Of a stretch of DNA of 64,000 nt, positions 20,446-30,619 are shown piece by piece. Position 1 is the first letter of the stretch. Every line of letters begins with the position of its first letter. A program made the position numbers and the translations under genes. The DNA is taken from the NCBI RefSeq assembly GCF_000026945.1, contig NC_012863.1, positions 248,001 to 312,000 of the forward strand, written 5' to 3'. The notes under the pieces are model-generated. The model searched no databases and had not been told where the DNA came from. It saw nothing but the letters and a program-made list of their open reading frames with translations. Origin of the DNA: Candida dubliniensis CD36. Its lineage: Eukaryota > Ascomycota > Pichiomycetes > Serinales > Debaryomycetaceae.

Positions 20446-21566
20446 ATGAAGGTATGTGATTGAATATAACCTATAGTAGTGATTATAACTAGGGTCGTTA
20501 TTTTGGATATTAGAACATTTATAAGAGGGAGGGAGTTTTAAACAGGATAATTGGATTCAATGAAAGAAAATTTTTTTCCATCTTCATCAATTTAGCAAAT
20601 TCAAAGAAGTTAAACAATCAAGTAATGTAAGAGCAATGAAAATAGCAGTTTATCAAGGGGAATAGTTTGAATTATAGTTAAAAGTAAAGTCAAATCAAAG
20701 GGAAATATAGTATTCAAAAATGCAACTACAAATCAATCCAAGAATCAAATATTGACAATAATTATAATCACTGAAAAAAAAAAAATAAAACATGCGAACA
20801 AGCAATAGAGATCAAGCTTTATATTTGAATCAATTAATACTAACAATATCCACTCGTTTAGTTAAACATCTCATATCCAGCCAACGGTACTCAAAAATCT
20901 ATTGATATCGATGATGAACACAAATTACGTGTTTTCTACGAAAAAAGAATGGGTCAAGAAGTTGAAGGTGACTCAGTTGGAGATGAATTCAAAGGTTACA
21001 TCTTCAAAATCACTGGTGGTAACGATAAACAAGGTTTCCCAATGAAACAAGGTGTTATGCACCCAACCAGAGTTAGATTATTATTAGCTAAAGGTCACTC
21101 TTGTTACAGACCAAGAAGAACTGGTGAAAGAAAAAGAAAATCTGTTAGAGGTTGTATTGTTGCTCAAGATTTATCTGTTTTGGCTTTATCTATTGTTAAA
21201 CAAGGTGATAATGAAATTGAAGGATTAACTGACACCACTGTTCCAAAAAGATTAGGTCCAAAGAGAGCTAATCACATTAGAAAATTCTTTGGTTTAACTA
21301 AAGAAGATGATGTTAGAGATTTCGTTGTTAGAAGAGAAGTTACTAAAGGTGACAAAACTTATACTAAAGCTCCAAAGATTCAAAGATTAGTTACTCCACA
21401 AACTTTACAAAGAAAGAGAGCTTTGAAAGCTAAAAAAGTCAAGAATGCTCAACAACAAAGAGATGCTGCTGCTGAATACGCTCAATTGTTGGCCAAGAGA
21501 TTGCATGAAAGAAAAGAAGAAAGAGCTGAAATCAGAAAGAAGAGAGCTGAATCTTTGAAAAACTAA
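20446..21566 (+). CDS. RPS6A: 40S ribosomal protein S6 (eS6), one intron
   Basis: The CDS is join(20446..20451, 20862..21566): ATG AAG, then a 410-base intron with GTATGT at 20452, TACTAAC at 20838-20844 and AG at 20860-20861. The product is 236 residues (711 bases with stop), the exact usual eS6 length. It starts [20 protein letters not shown] and ends in the basic helix with RRxS-like C terminus ([12 protein letters not shown]). It is a small-subunit protein of the cytosolic ribosome and a target of TOR-dependent phosphorylation at C-terminal serines. Codon use is strongly biased (AGA, TTA/TTG, GGT, no CTG), as in highly expressed genes. The single-codon-pair first exon is typical of yeast ribosomal protein genes. 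Confidence 0.96.
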
Positions 21567-21832
21567 ATTTGAGGTTTCTCTTTTTCTGTATGTTTTGCTT
21601 GAAGAAGGAAAGAAAAGTAAATAGAGATTATTAATATTAATTATTTTTTTTTTTTGAATGAAAGAAAGAAAAAAAGGAAGAAAGAAAGAATAATGAACTA
21701 GTAATTCAAGTCCACCATCCCCATATCATTACTATACATAACACTTGTTTTATAGTACATCTGTGTTTTTAGTATTTTAATAAAAAAAAAAGAAAAATAT
21801 ATATATGTATTTGTATATTTATATTACTACTT

Positions 21833-23134
21833 CTACTTGTGGACTTTTTTTTTCTTTGTCAGGTTTTCATCTTCGATATTAGTCCTTTTCTTGACAAATC
21901 GTTTGATATTTTCATACACTTGATCAGTGGTAATATTGGATGCATAACTGAAATTCTTCCGTATATAATTCTCTTGTTCTTTTTTATACCTTGGATCACG
22001 TAACAAAGTTTTGATATGAGTGTCGAATTCATTTTCTGGAATTAGTTTCCCAGTGATAGGACATTTAATGGTGTTTTTCGTAGTCATTGTTGTGTTTGTT
22101 TCCAGTGGTTTTTTCAATCTAGAAGTCCCAGCAGCTCTAATTTTCATACCTTTGATTGGTGGCGCAGATGGGACTGGAGTACCATTATCAGCTTCAGAAC
22201 TAGATTGTTTCTCATCTTGAGTTTGAACTTGGTCTTTGGTGTTAATTACTTCTGGTGTGGTTGTTGCCACCACTGCTGCTGCTGCTGCTGCTGCCACTTT
22301 TGGCAATTCAATATCTTTACTTCTGGCATCCAATGATCGTTTAATCAAATCATCTCGTTTCAACGGTATACTCAATTCTTTAACTGCATCAATCGCATTA
22401 AAATCAACTTTAGCAATTAATGAAAAATCTTGCCAATCTATCAGTGCATAATGCAATTGTCGAGCTTTTGATTCTTCTTGTTCTCTTTTTTCTATCACCT
22501 TATTTTGTTTTATATATTGTGCCCGATTATAAGCTTGGGTTAAAATATCATATTCTCCTCGTGGGCTCTGGATTAGTTGTCGTAACAAATGATATTCTTC
22601 GTCATTTTCTTCTGGAGAGTTTTTGTATAAAGCAATTACCGTTTTATATTGTTGAATATACTTTTGAAATAACCCATGTAATGAATGAGATTCATTTAAA
22701 AATTCAAATTGAGCTCGATTATTCAATTTTGTTTCATGTTGTAATAATTTTGGGATTTTTTGTTTACCATTTTGAGCAATGTATAATGCCGTTGCTTTAA
22801 TGACATCTAGATCACGTTGTGAAATAATGGGTAAATCAATTAAAAAGGGTAAATCTGGTGGTTTTGCAATTCTTATATTCTCTTCATCTTGTAATTGATC
22901 TTCAGTGAATGGTTCAGTTAGTTCTTGAGTTTTCTTTAATGAGTCTAATTTCCATTTATAATAAGGATAATACTCATTATCTTGTTTGATGAAAGTGAAT
23001 TTATCATTTTTATTATTTGTCAATAATCGTTCTTCAAAAGATTTTCCATTCTTAAGAACATAGCCTACTGTTTTATCAATGGTTTGTTTAATATCAGATG
23101 GCGGTAGTTTTATATCAGACGGTATAGAAGTCAT
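21833..23134 (-). CDS. PRP21: U2 snRNP SF3a subunit with two SURP domains (Prp21/SF3A1)
   Basis: Taken from the Met at 23134 the product is 433 residues. SURP1 covers about 10-65 (IKQTIDKTVGYVLKNGKSFE), SURP2 about 112-167 (VIKATALYIAQNGK ... FEFL), and the C-terminal segment CPITGKLIPENEFDTHIKTL resembles the SF3A1 region after the charged linker. The protein joins Prp9 and Prp11 in SF3a and helps U2 snRNP bind the branch site. The frame is open upstream to a Met at 23284 (483 residues). I prefer the inner start because SURP1 then lies close to the N terminus as in yeast Prp21, but the longer form cannot be excluded. A seven-Ala run lies near residue 284. Nuclear. Confidence 0.82.
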   Translation of the reverse strand: MTSIPSDIKLPPSDIKQTIDKTVGYVLKNGKSFEERLLTNNKNDKFTFIKQDNEYYPYYKWKLDSLKKTQELTEPFTEDQLQDEENIRIAKPPDLPFLIDLPIISQRDLDVIKATALYIAQNGKQKIPKLLQHETKLNNRAQFEFLNESHSLHGLFQKYIQQYKTVIALYKNSPEENDEEYHLLRQLIQSPRGEYDILTQAYNRAQYIKQNKVIEKREQEESKARQLHYALIDWQDFSLIAKVDFNAIDAVKELSIPLKRDDLIKRSLDARSKDIELPKVAAAAAAAVVATTTPEVINTKDQVQTQDEKQSSSEADNGTPVPSAPPIKGMKIRAAGTSRLKKPLETNTTMTTKNTIKCPITGKLIPENEFDTHIKTLLRDPRYKKEQENYIRKNFSYASNITTDQVYENIKRFVKKRTNIEDENLTKKKKVHK

Positions 23135-23802
23135 TATAATAAAGGAATTAGGAGTAAGTATAACCTGATTGTTTTGCCAACGATGAGTGATTATTATTTT
23201 ATTTTTCGCGGGTGGTGTTGCGTTTTTTGATAAAAGTTTGTTGAGATGAAGTTCGGAGATATAATGGGTGGTGGTGAAATCCATGGCGAGAGTGGTGGCG
23301 GAAATAAAAAAAAATTGGGGGGGGGGGTGAGAATACGACTACCAGCCCAACACGAACAAGAACAATGGCCCCAAAAAAAAAAAAATGAAAAGCTCAAAGT
23401 TAAACGAATGAGAGAATAGAGTGAGACACCACATATAATATTATGCGATATGGCCACTACCAACAGGAAAAATATTTTTTTTTTAGTTAGTCTTTGCAGA
23501 GGAAGAGGGATCACATTTACAACCAATAACTTCAATACGTTTCTTCTTCCTTCCTTCCTTCCCATCACCAGCACCACCATTTTTCTTTGGACCAGAATTA
23601 TTCATTGATTTGATAACTTTATTCATTTCCAATTTCCGATCCGGTATCGTTTTATCGTTCCATTTTTTATTTTCAATAATTCTGAATATAATACAATCTT
23701 TCCTGCTAATAGGTTTTCTTTATTGCCACCTCTTCCATACGAGACACACAACACACACACATACATACATACATAATCGTATAAATTCCGTGCTTATCTA
23801 TA
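23135..23802. other. Divergent region PRP21 / CHY-RING gene
   Basis: The region holds a G-run at 23317-23327, a T-run, CACA and CATA microsatellites near 23745-23775, and one small minus-strand ORF (listed separately). The longer 128-codon minus frame at 23194-23580 crosses homopolymers and is not credible. Confidence 0.45.
23483..23605 (-). CDS. Possible 40-residue basic peptide
   Basis: A short ORF from ATG at 23605 to TAA at 23483. The N-terminal half is Gly/Asn/Lys-rich, followed by a basic GRKKKR stretch, then IEVIGCKCDPSSSAKTN with a CxC motif. It lies upstream of PRP21 on the same strand and divergent from the CHY/RING gene. Some features look protein-like rather than repeat-derived, but length alone makes it doubtful, and it could be part of a leader or an exon of a spliced gene. 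I recognise no family. Confidence 0.25.
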   Translation of the reverse strand: MNNSGPKKNGGAGDGKEGRKKKRIEVIGCKCDPSSSAKTN

Positions 23803-26097
23803 ATGACTCCATTACCCGATACGACGACGACAACAACAACAAAAACACCTCATCAATATAATGATAGTGATTCAGATATTAATGATATGTCTCGTGATTT
23901 AGATGAAATTGGATTACTTAACTTGAATAATTTGACTTCATATTTTTCAACAGATCGGTTTTTCTCCCAAATGCCTAGTTTTGAAATGAAGAATTTCCCA
24001 TTAGAATTCACTAAATACGTAACCAAATATAAGAATTATTATCAAGATCAATATAAGAAATATAATAAAAGTTTTGGCACTAGTACGAGTACTACTACTA
24101 CCACTACAGAAGCCGATGAAATGAAGGATATACTGGATGATAGTAATATTTTAGATTCTATAAAAACAGTTTTATCAACTAGAATTCAAATGGACAAGTT
24201 TTTAAATGATTTAAAATTAGGTGTCAATATCACTACTGCTATTGATCGATTACAACCTTTGACTGATGTGATTAATGAAACGATTTTTTTACCAACAGAT
24301 GATTTCAGTGATATTGAAAATGATGAAATAGAACCGGAAATTGAGAAAGAAGAAATCACTGAACCAGTAGGAATTGCAGAAATTGTTAATAAATGTCAAC
24401 CATTAATAAATGAAATTGTCAAACCTCGAGTAGGAATTAGAAATGAATTAAAAAGAGATACCCGAAGGAAAAGAAAAAGAAAACAATATAAAAATAATAT
24501 TTATAGTAATAATGACAGTATGACATCACAAACTAGTGATATTGATGGATTAACTATTGATGAAGTTAATGAATTGACTGAATTGAATTCTTTAGATGAT
24601 TTTGTCAAACAAGATCTTTTAAGAAGTAAGATCAAAAAAATCCATAATTTATCAATAAGTCAAGATTCAAAGAATAAATTAGTGACAAAATTAATGATGG
24701 GGAATTATTATAAATATGTTGATGAAAAATTATCAAATAATGATAAACAGTTATTGCGACCATTAAAGAATCAGAAATTGGTCATAGAAAAGGATGATTT
24801 TGAAGAAGAAGAACCGGTAGAAGAAACACAATCAAAACTGTCATTAGATCTAGTAGATGAGGTTATTAATGAAAATGATGATATTGAAGAAATTCAATCA
24901 GAATCTGAATCACTTGAAGGATCCGACGATGAAGGAGAAGATGAAGTAATGTTGACTGAAGAAGATTTACAACCAACATATCATGATTCATTAGATACTA
25001 TATTGGGGTGTTCTCATTATCAAACAAATTGTAAAATTGAATGTCCAACATGTTTTAAATGGTATACATGTCGATTTTGTCATGATTCACAAACTACTGA
25101 TCATAAATTAATAAGAAATGAAGTTAAACATATATTATGTATGTATTGTCATACTCCACAAATTCCTGATTCCAATTTTTGCGTTAATTGTGAACAAGAA
25201 TTAGCCAATTATTTTTGTGGTAAATGTATTTTATATGATAATGATCAAACTAAAGATATTTATCATTGTGATAAATGTGGGATTTGTCGATTAGGGTTAG
25301 GATTAGAAAAAGATTATTTCCATTGTGATACTTGTAATACTTGTTTATCAATTGATTTAAAAGGTCATCATAAATGTTTATCTGATGTTACTCATTCAAA
25401 TTGTTGTATATGTAATGAAGATCTTTTTTCCCTGATTCATAAAGTGGTATTTATGAAATGTGGTCATTCTATTCATGAACAATGTTATAGTAAATTTACT
25501 AAATTTTCATCAAAATGTCCAATTTGTAAAAAAACTATAACTAATGTTGAAAGTCAATATCGAATATTGGATGTGGAAATTGCTCAAAGTCCATTGCCCG
25601 AACCTTATGATAAATGGAGGTGTATTATTTCCTGTAATGATTGTGGTGGGAAAAGTAATACAATGTATCATGTATTGGGGTTGAAATGTAAGTATTGCAA
25701 GAGTTATAATACCAATCAATTGAAATTAATCAAACCTGAAGAAGAAGAAGACGAGGAGGAGGTAGAGATATTGGAAGGTGAAGAAAGAGGAAAATTGAGT
25801 AATAATTCTAGAAGCAAGAATTCCATTACTCAATTTGATGCAAATGTGATGAAATTGGTGAAAACAAATTTACTGAATAATTTTGGCATTGATGAAGAAA
25901 TAAGTGGATATGAAGATGATATTGATGTAGAAGATGAGGAAGAAGAGGAAGATGACGATGATGATCAAATGGGTAATTTAATCAATATTAAAAAATTATC
26001 TGAAAATGGTTCTAATAATGTATCATATATTACTTCAATGCTTCAAAATTTTGTCAATAACGCTACCAAGTTATCATCGAAAGAGGAAGGTAAATGA
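23803..26097 (+). CDS. CHY-type/CTCHY/RING E3 ubiquitin ligase (RCHY1/Pirh2-like)
   Basis: A 764-residue ORF. Residues 1-395 are mostly charged, with acidic and basic tracts and no known fold. A CHY zinc finger follows at about 402-475 (GCSHYQTNCKIECPTC, CRFCHD, CMYCHTPQ), then a CTCHY zinc finger at about 478-525 (YHCDKCGICR, FHCDTCNTC), a C3H2C3 RING at about 534-575 (CCICNEDLF, MKCGHSIHEQC, CPIC) and a C-terminal zinc ribbon at about 606-640 (CNDCGG, CKYC). This order is diagnostic of the Pirh2/RCHY1 family of RING E3 ligases. The acidic C terminus (about 700-725) is extra. Substrates in fungi are unknown to me. The adjacent minus-strand gene is PRP21. Confidence 0.88.
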   Translation: MTPLPDTTTTTTTKTPHQYNDSDSDINDMSRDLDEIGLLNLNNLTSYFSTDRFFSQMPSFEMKNFPLEFTKYVTKYKNYYQDQYKKYNKSFGTSTSTTTTTTEADEMKDILDDSNILDSIKTVLSTRIQMDKFLNDLKLGVNITTAIDRLQPLTDVINETIFLPTDDFSDIENDEIEPEIEKEEITEPVGIAEIVNKCQPLINEIVKPRVGIRNELKRDTRRKRKRKQYKNNIYSNNDSMTSQTSDIDGLTIDEVNELTELNSLDDFVKQDLLRSKIKKIHNLSISQDSKNKLVTKLMMGNYYKYVDEKLSNNDKQLLRPLKNQKLVIEKDDFEEEEPVEETQSKLSLDLVDEVINENDDIEEIQSESESLEGSDDEGEDEVMLTEEDLQPTYHDSLDTILGCSHYQTNCKIECPTCFKWYTCRFCHDSQTTDHKLIRNEVKHILCMYCHTPQIPDSNFCVNCEQELANYFCGKCILYDNDQTKDIYHCDKCGICRLGLGLEKDYFHCDTCNTCLSIDLKGHHKCLSDVTHSNCCICNEDLFSLIHKVVFMKCGHSIHEQCYSKFTKFSSKCPICKKTITNVESQYRILDVEIAQSPLPEPYDKWRCIISCNDCGGKSNTMYHVLGLKCKYCKSYNTNQLKLIKPEEEEDEEEVEILEGEERGKLSNNSRSKNSITQFDANVMKLVKTNLLNNFGIDEEISGYEDDIDVEDEEEEEDDDDDQMGNLINIKKLSENGSNNVSYITSMLQNFVNNATKLSSKEEGK

Positions 26098-28480
26098 AAT
26101 AATGATAAAGAATTTTTAAAATTCAAAATATAATGAAAGAGAGTATATAGAAATAATAGCAATAGCAATAACATTAATGATAATGGTAATGATTTAGGAA
26201 GTTATTTGTAACCACCCAACGCAACTAAAAAAAGGGAACAACATTTCTTTGTGTATGATGAAACAGTTAGTTTTCTTTTCTTTTTTTTTTTTTTTGGGTA
26301 AAGTGACATATTATTATTTTTTTGTTGGTGAATATTTAATACAATTCATGCAACAATCAAACAATGCCTATTGAAAAAGTAGGAATAAGGTAAGGATGAG
26401 GCTTTCTATCAAATTCAACAAGAATTAAATAATAAAATCAATATAACAATAAGAAGAAGATGTCATCAAAGAATGTGGTAGTTGTTGACTTGTTTTTCGC
26501 TTTTGTGGTATTCTATTCTATGGTTTAGTCATGATAGTTTTGTTGGCCCCCCACCCTCTTGTACCTTGATCCTTGGTATTACACCTGTTGGTCCTGTTGT
26601 ACTATCAGAAACTGCAAAACAAAACAAGAAAGAAAAGAAAAGTAGAGTGAAAATGAAGTAATGCATATACAATATTGATACTTCATGTTCTATGATAGAT
26701 CTCTAATTCAAATCAATTAGAATATACCTACCTATTTGTCTATATATAGATTGAAGTAGATGTTATGAAATGATTTATAGAAAGATTGTTAAGTTGAACA
26801 TTAGCCACGTTTATTATTTTCCTTTTTCTTCTTCCTTCTGATTCTAGAATTCAATAGGAATACACATGGCCTCAAAGAGAGAGATGATTATGTACGTAAC
26901 CAATAACCCCACGTTTTCAACTTTTTAGGTTTCACGTTTCTTGTTAAACCGTTGACAAGAGGTAGTAGTTAAATGTAGTATAGTTTGTCAGAGACATTTG
27001 TCAGTAGGTAGTTGTAGGATACTGTGTTGTTGTTGTTGTTGTCGTTGTTGCAAGGTGTGTTACCTCTGTTTATTGCTTTTGATTCACATTAGAACCCGTT
27101 GATATATAACGGATAAGTCTATAATCTACAACCAGAGTTTTTACCGGTGCAACAATACTACCACCGTAACGGAAATTAACAATGAAAGAAAGAAATTACA
27201 ACAACTAAAACATCACCAAATTGTAGTAGTAGCAGATGATGATGATGATGATGTTACTTTAAAACCAACAAATTGAAAATTTTTGGGGCAACAAAAAAAG
27301 AAATCCCAAAATTGGGCCAATGAATGACGTATGGGGGAGAAAGATTCTATCCGCCCCGCTTTGGACTCAGTCATTTATTTCTCTCGCCGGAATGATTGAA
27401 ATTTCAGGCGATCGTACTTTCATTTTCTATGTCGTTCCCCCCTCCCCCCTCCCCCATTGTTTGTGTTTCCTTTGCTTGCTTGCTTTTTTGCTTTTGTCTC
27501 GGTTCATTATTAATTAATTGCGCCCTCCCCAACAAAACCGGAAATAAAACAAACTAATTTAGTTGATGATCATAAAACTTAAAGGAATACTTGTTTCACC
27601 TCTATTGAACATATGACTTTTATTGTTTTTATGGGGGGGGAGTCATATAGTTAACCTGATTGTAGAGAGTAGATTATTAGAAGTAGCTCAACAATAACTA
27701 ACTAGTGGATAGGTTGGTTGGTAGATTGTTGATGTAGGTAGCAATCAATCTAATTATTATTATTGTCGTCGTTTATTCTTTTACATTGTACGACATTCTC
27801 TCAACTCTAGATGGTTCTTCTTGTTGTTGTTTATTGTTAGAGTATTAGGAATGAGGTTAAGTTTGAGAAGCATCAATCTAAAAATGGGAAAAAATACACA
27901 CGCACACGCACACACACACTCATTCACACAGGCAACAGTCTAAATGATGCAAGATGTAATTTTTAATTATATATATATTAATATCCACCCCATTTACTCA
28001 ACACCCATTCTTCACCAATTGACACATACCATAGAGTTCTTTTTTTTTTGTTTTCACTATTTGCATTCATTTCATTTCATTTCATTTCCTAACAACTACC
28101 TTTCCAATTGCATTTCATTCTCTTCTATTTATTATACACACAGCTTATTGAATCATAAGTCAACTGATTAGAATCTACTCACCAGATTACTACCCACTAG
28201 AGCAAAATCAAAAACTTCTTTCCATTTTTTCCCCCTTTCTTTCTTCCAACTAATTCAAGATATCTTCAACACATATATATATATATATTACTAAGTTAAT
28301 TACTGGGTTTAATAATATTGATAGGAAACACAAGAGGAACGAATTTAAGAATCAAAAAGGAAAGACCAAACACAAAGAATATTAAACCAGATTTACTTTA
28401 TACAATATTCAACACGTTGTTTCCCATTTGATATACTTTTAAAAATTACATCTTATTTATGACTTATTGAACAAATCATC
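26098..28480. other. 2.4-kb intergenic region upstream of NEM1
   Basis: No credible ORF. It contains a poly(T) near 26280-26295, GAT (27235-27252) and TTG (27026-27040) triplet runs, C-runs near 27436-27456, a G-run at 27632-27640, CACA near 27895-27920, and a TA run near 28267-28288. I see no tRNA or snRNA hallmark. It may contain an untranslated RNA, but nothing in the sequence shows one. Confidence 0.5.
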
Positions 28481-29166
28481 ATGAATTCAATCAAATCATT
28501 AGTCAATTCTTTTGACAAATTCTATCCCAATAGTAGTACTTTTGATGGTTCAGTGATACCGCAAATAAATGATATACCAGAAGAACAAGAAGAAGAAGAA
28601 CTAGAAGATGATAGGCAAACATCTTTACTACCAATACAATTACAATCTGACAAGTCTACAGTTGACTCCAAAGATTCACTACTGGAAACATATACGCAAC
28701 AAATGGAAATAGAAGAAAAAGGAGGCGTTGATAATGACGAAGAAGATGAAGAAGAAGACGACGACGACGACGAAGAAGAAGAAGAGGAAGATTCAATAAA
28801 CTTAATTGAAGAAAAGAAAAAGCAAGATATTGATTCAGTAAAGTCACACCAAGATGAACAGTTTCGACTGCAAAAGCAAGCTCAACAATCAATCCTATTT
28901 ACCATTATTATTTTCATACTACGGTGTGTGATTTTTCTCCCTAACAATTTAATTATAAAACCGATTTTGTATGCATATTATATAATCACTTTCCCCATTA
29001 GATACACCACTCAACAATTTGGATCCACTAGTTATAGTTCAAAAAATGAAGATGAATCACAAATATCTCCAGCAATTATACCTGAAGAAATAAATGATCC
29101 ATTTGTTACCCGGGCAAACAATTCACAATTTGCTAGCACCACTAAGCCAACACCTGAATCAGAACT

Positions 29167-29200
<34 letters not shown>

Positions 29201-30007
29201 GCGGAATTGCCTATTCTTGATGAATGTTACGATAAAAAAACTGAACAAATAAAACATAATAATTTCATATCCAATACAATGAAATCACCAACATCATTTT
29301 CTAAATATATGATTCCTCCACCACAACGATTATTCCCATTATCTAGAAATCCTGAGAAAAGACGAAGAAAGAAAATTTTAATACTTGATTTAGATGAAAC
29401 TTTAATTCATTCATTATCTAGAGGATCACCTCGATCATTTAATCCAGCAACGGCATCAAAAATGATAGAAATAAAATTAAATAATATATCATCGTTATAT
29501 TATGTTTATAAACGACCTTATTGTGATTATTTCTTACAAGAAACATCTCAATGGTTTGAATTACAAATTTTCACTGCTAGTGTTAAAGAATATGCTGATC
29601 CAATAATAGATTGGTTAGAAATGGAAATTCTTGATCGAAAAAATAAACGTAGTTCAAATGGTTCTGCTACAACCACCACCACTACTACCACCATAACTAC
29701 CAATCAGACGAAAATTTTCACTAAACGATATTATAGAAATGATTGTACTTATAGATCAGGAGTTGGATATATTAAAGATCTTTCGAAATTTATTAAAGAT
29801 GAAGATTTAAAACATGTAATGATATTAGATAATTCACCAATTAGTTATGCTTTACATGAAGAAAATGCCATATCTATTGAAGGTTGGATTAATGATCAAA
29901 GTGATAAAGATTTATTGAATTTATTACCATTATTGAAAAGTTTAAGTCTTGCTATTGATGTAAGATATATATTAGGTTTAAAAAATGGTGAAAAATTTAT
30001 AGAATAA
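28481..30007 (+). CDS. NEM1: Nem1-type FCP1-family membrane phosphatase
   Basis: A 508-residue ORF. The N terminus is acidic (a long Glu/Asp run near 86-104). A hydrophobic segment of about 138-173 is the membrane anchor, a Glu-Pro repeat follows near 229-240, and the catalytic FCP1/CPD domain covers about 296-490. It opens with KKILILDLDETLIHSLSRG, with D303 and D305 as the DxDxT-type nucleophile and acid/base, and contains RPYCDYFL, FTASVKEYADP and ILDNSPISY motifs. Nem1 with Spo7 dephosphorylates the lipin Pah1 at the ER/nuclear envelope, controlling phospholipid versus triacylglycerol synthesis. The HSLSRG sequence after the catalytic motif favours Nem1 over Psr1. A Thr run near 396-405 interrupts the domain in a loop. 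Confidence 0.85.
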
Positions 30008-30619
30008 AAAAAAAAACTACAAAAAGCTAAAAAAGGTTTTGATTACATTTTTTGATTTTTTTAAATAAAAAAAATAAAGACTTGGAAAAATGGATAAGTT
30101 ATGTTATGTTATGGTTATAGATTTAGATTTAAAATGATTTAATGTATATTTTGTTATTTGTTACCATTAATGTACTTTGACAATAGACACATTCAAGAAG
30201 TAGCTTGCTGGTGCTGGTGTTGATGTTCATCTGAGAGAATGTTCATTGATATAAAGGAACTATGAAACTAATAAAAACTTCTTATAATAATATACCAAGA
30301 TATTTGTTGCTCTACCACCACAACAACTCAAATAGTTATTCGTAACTTGGTAAATTAATACCATATTATTAAATATAATCAAAAAAGACTACCCTAAGTG
30401 ATATCCCTTAAATTTCAAGTTTCAAAATCAGCTGGACATATGTCCCCATTCTAGACTGTATGCTTTAAATGGTGCAAATCCTCTTGTCGTGTAAGAGTAT
30501 CACAAATCCCCAAACACCATTGGTAAGTTTTTTTTTTTTTTTTATTTTTTTGGTGATACTTGATCGATCTCAAACATACTTGATAATTCAATGAAGAAGA
30601 CATTGAAATACCAAATACC
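30008..30619. other. Intergenic NEM1/BEM4
   Basis: AT-rich, with a poly(T) at 30527-30550 just before the next gene, consistent with a promoter. The minus-strand frame at 30451-30744 overlaps the BEM4 start and is not credible. Confidence 0.5.

Noticed and set aside
20452..20861. Possible snoRNA inside the RPS6A intron
   Set aside because: No convincing C box paired with a D box, and no H/ACA layout, could be found by eye.
20949..21566. Internal Met as start of ribosomal protein S6
   Set aside because: It lacks the conserved N terminus; splicing from ATG AAG at 20446 gives the full 236 residues.
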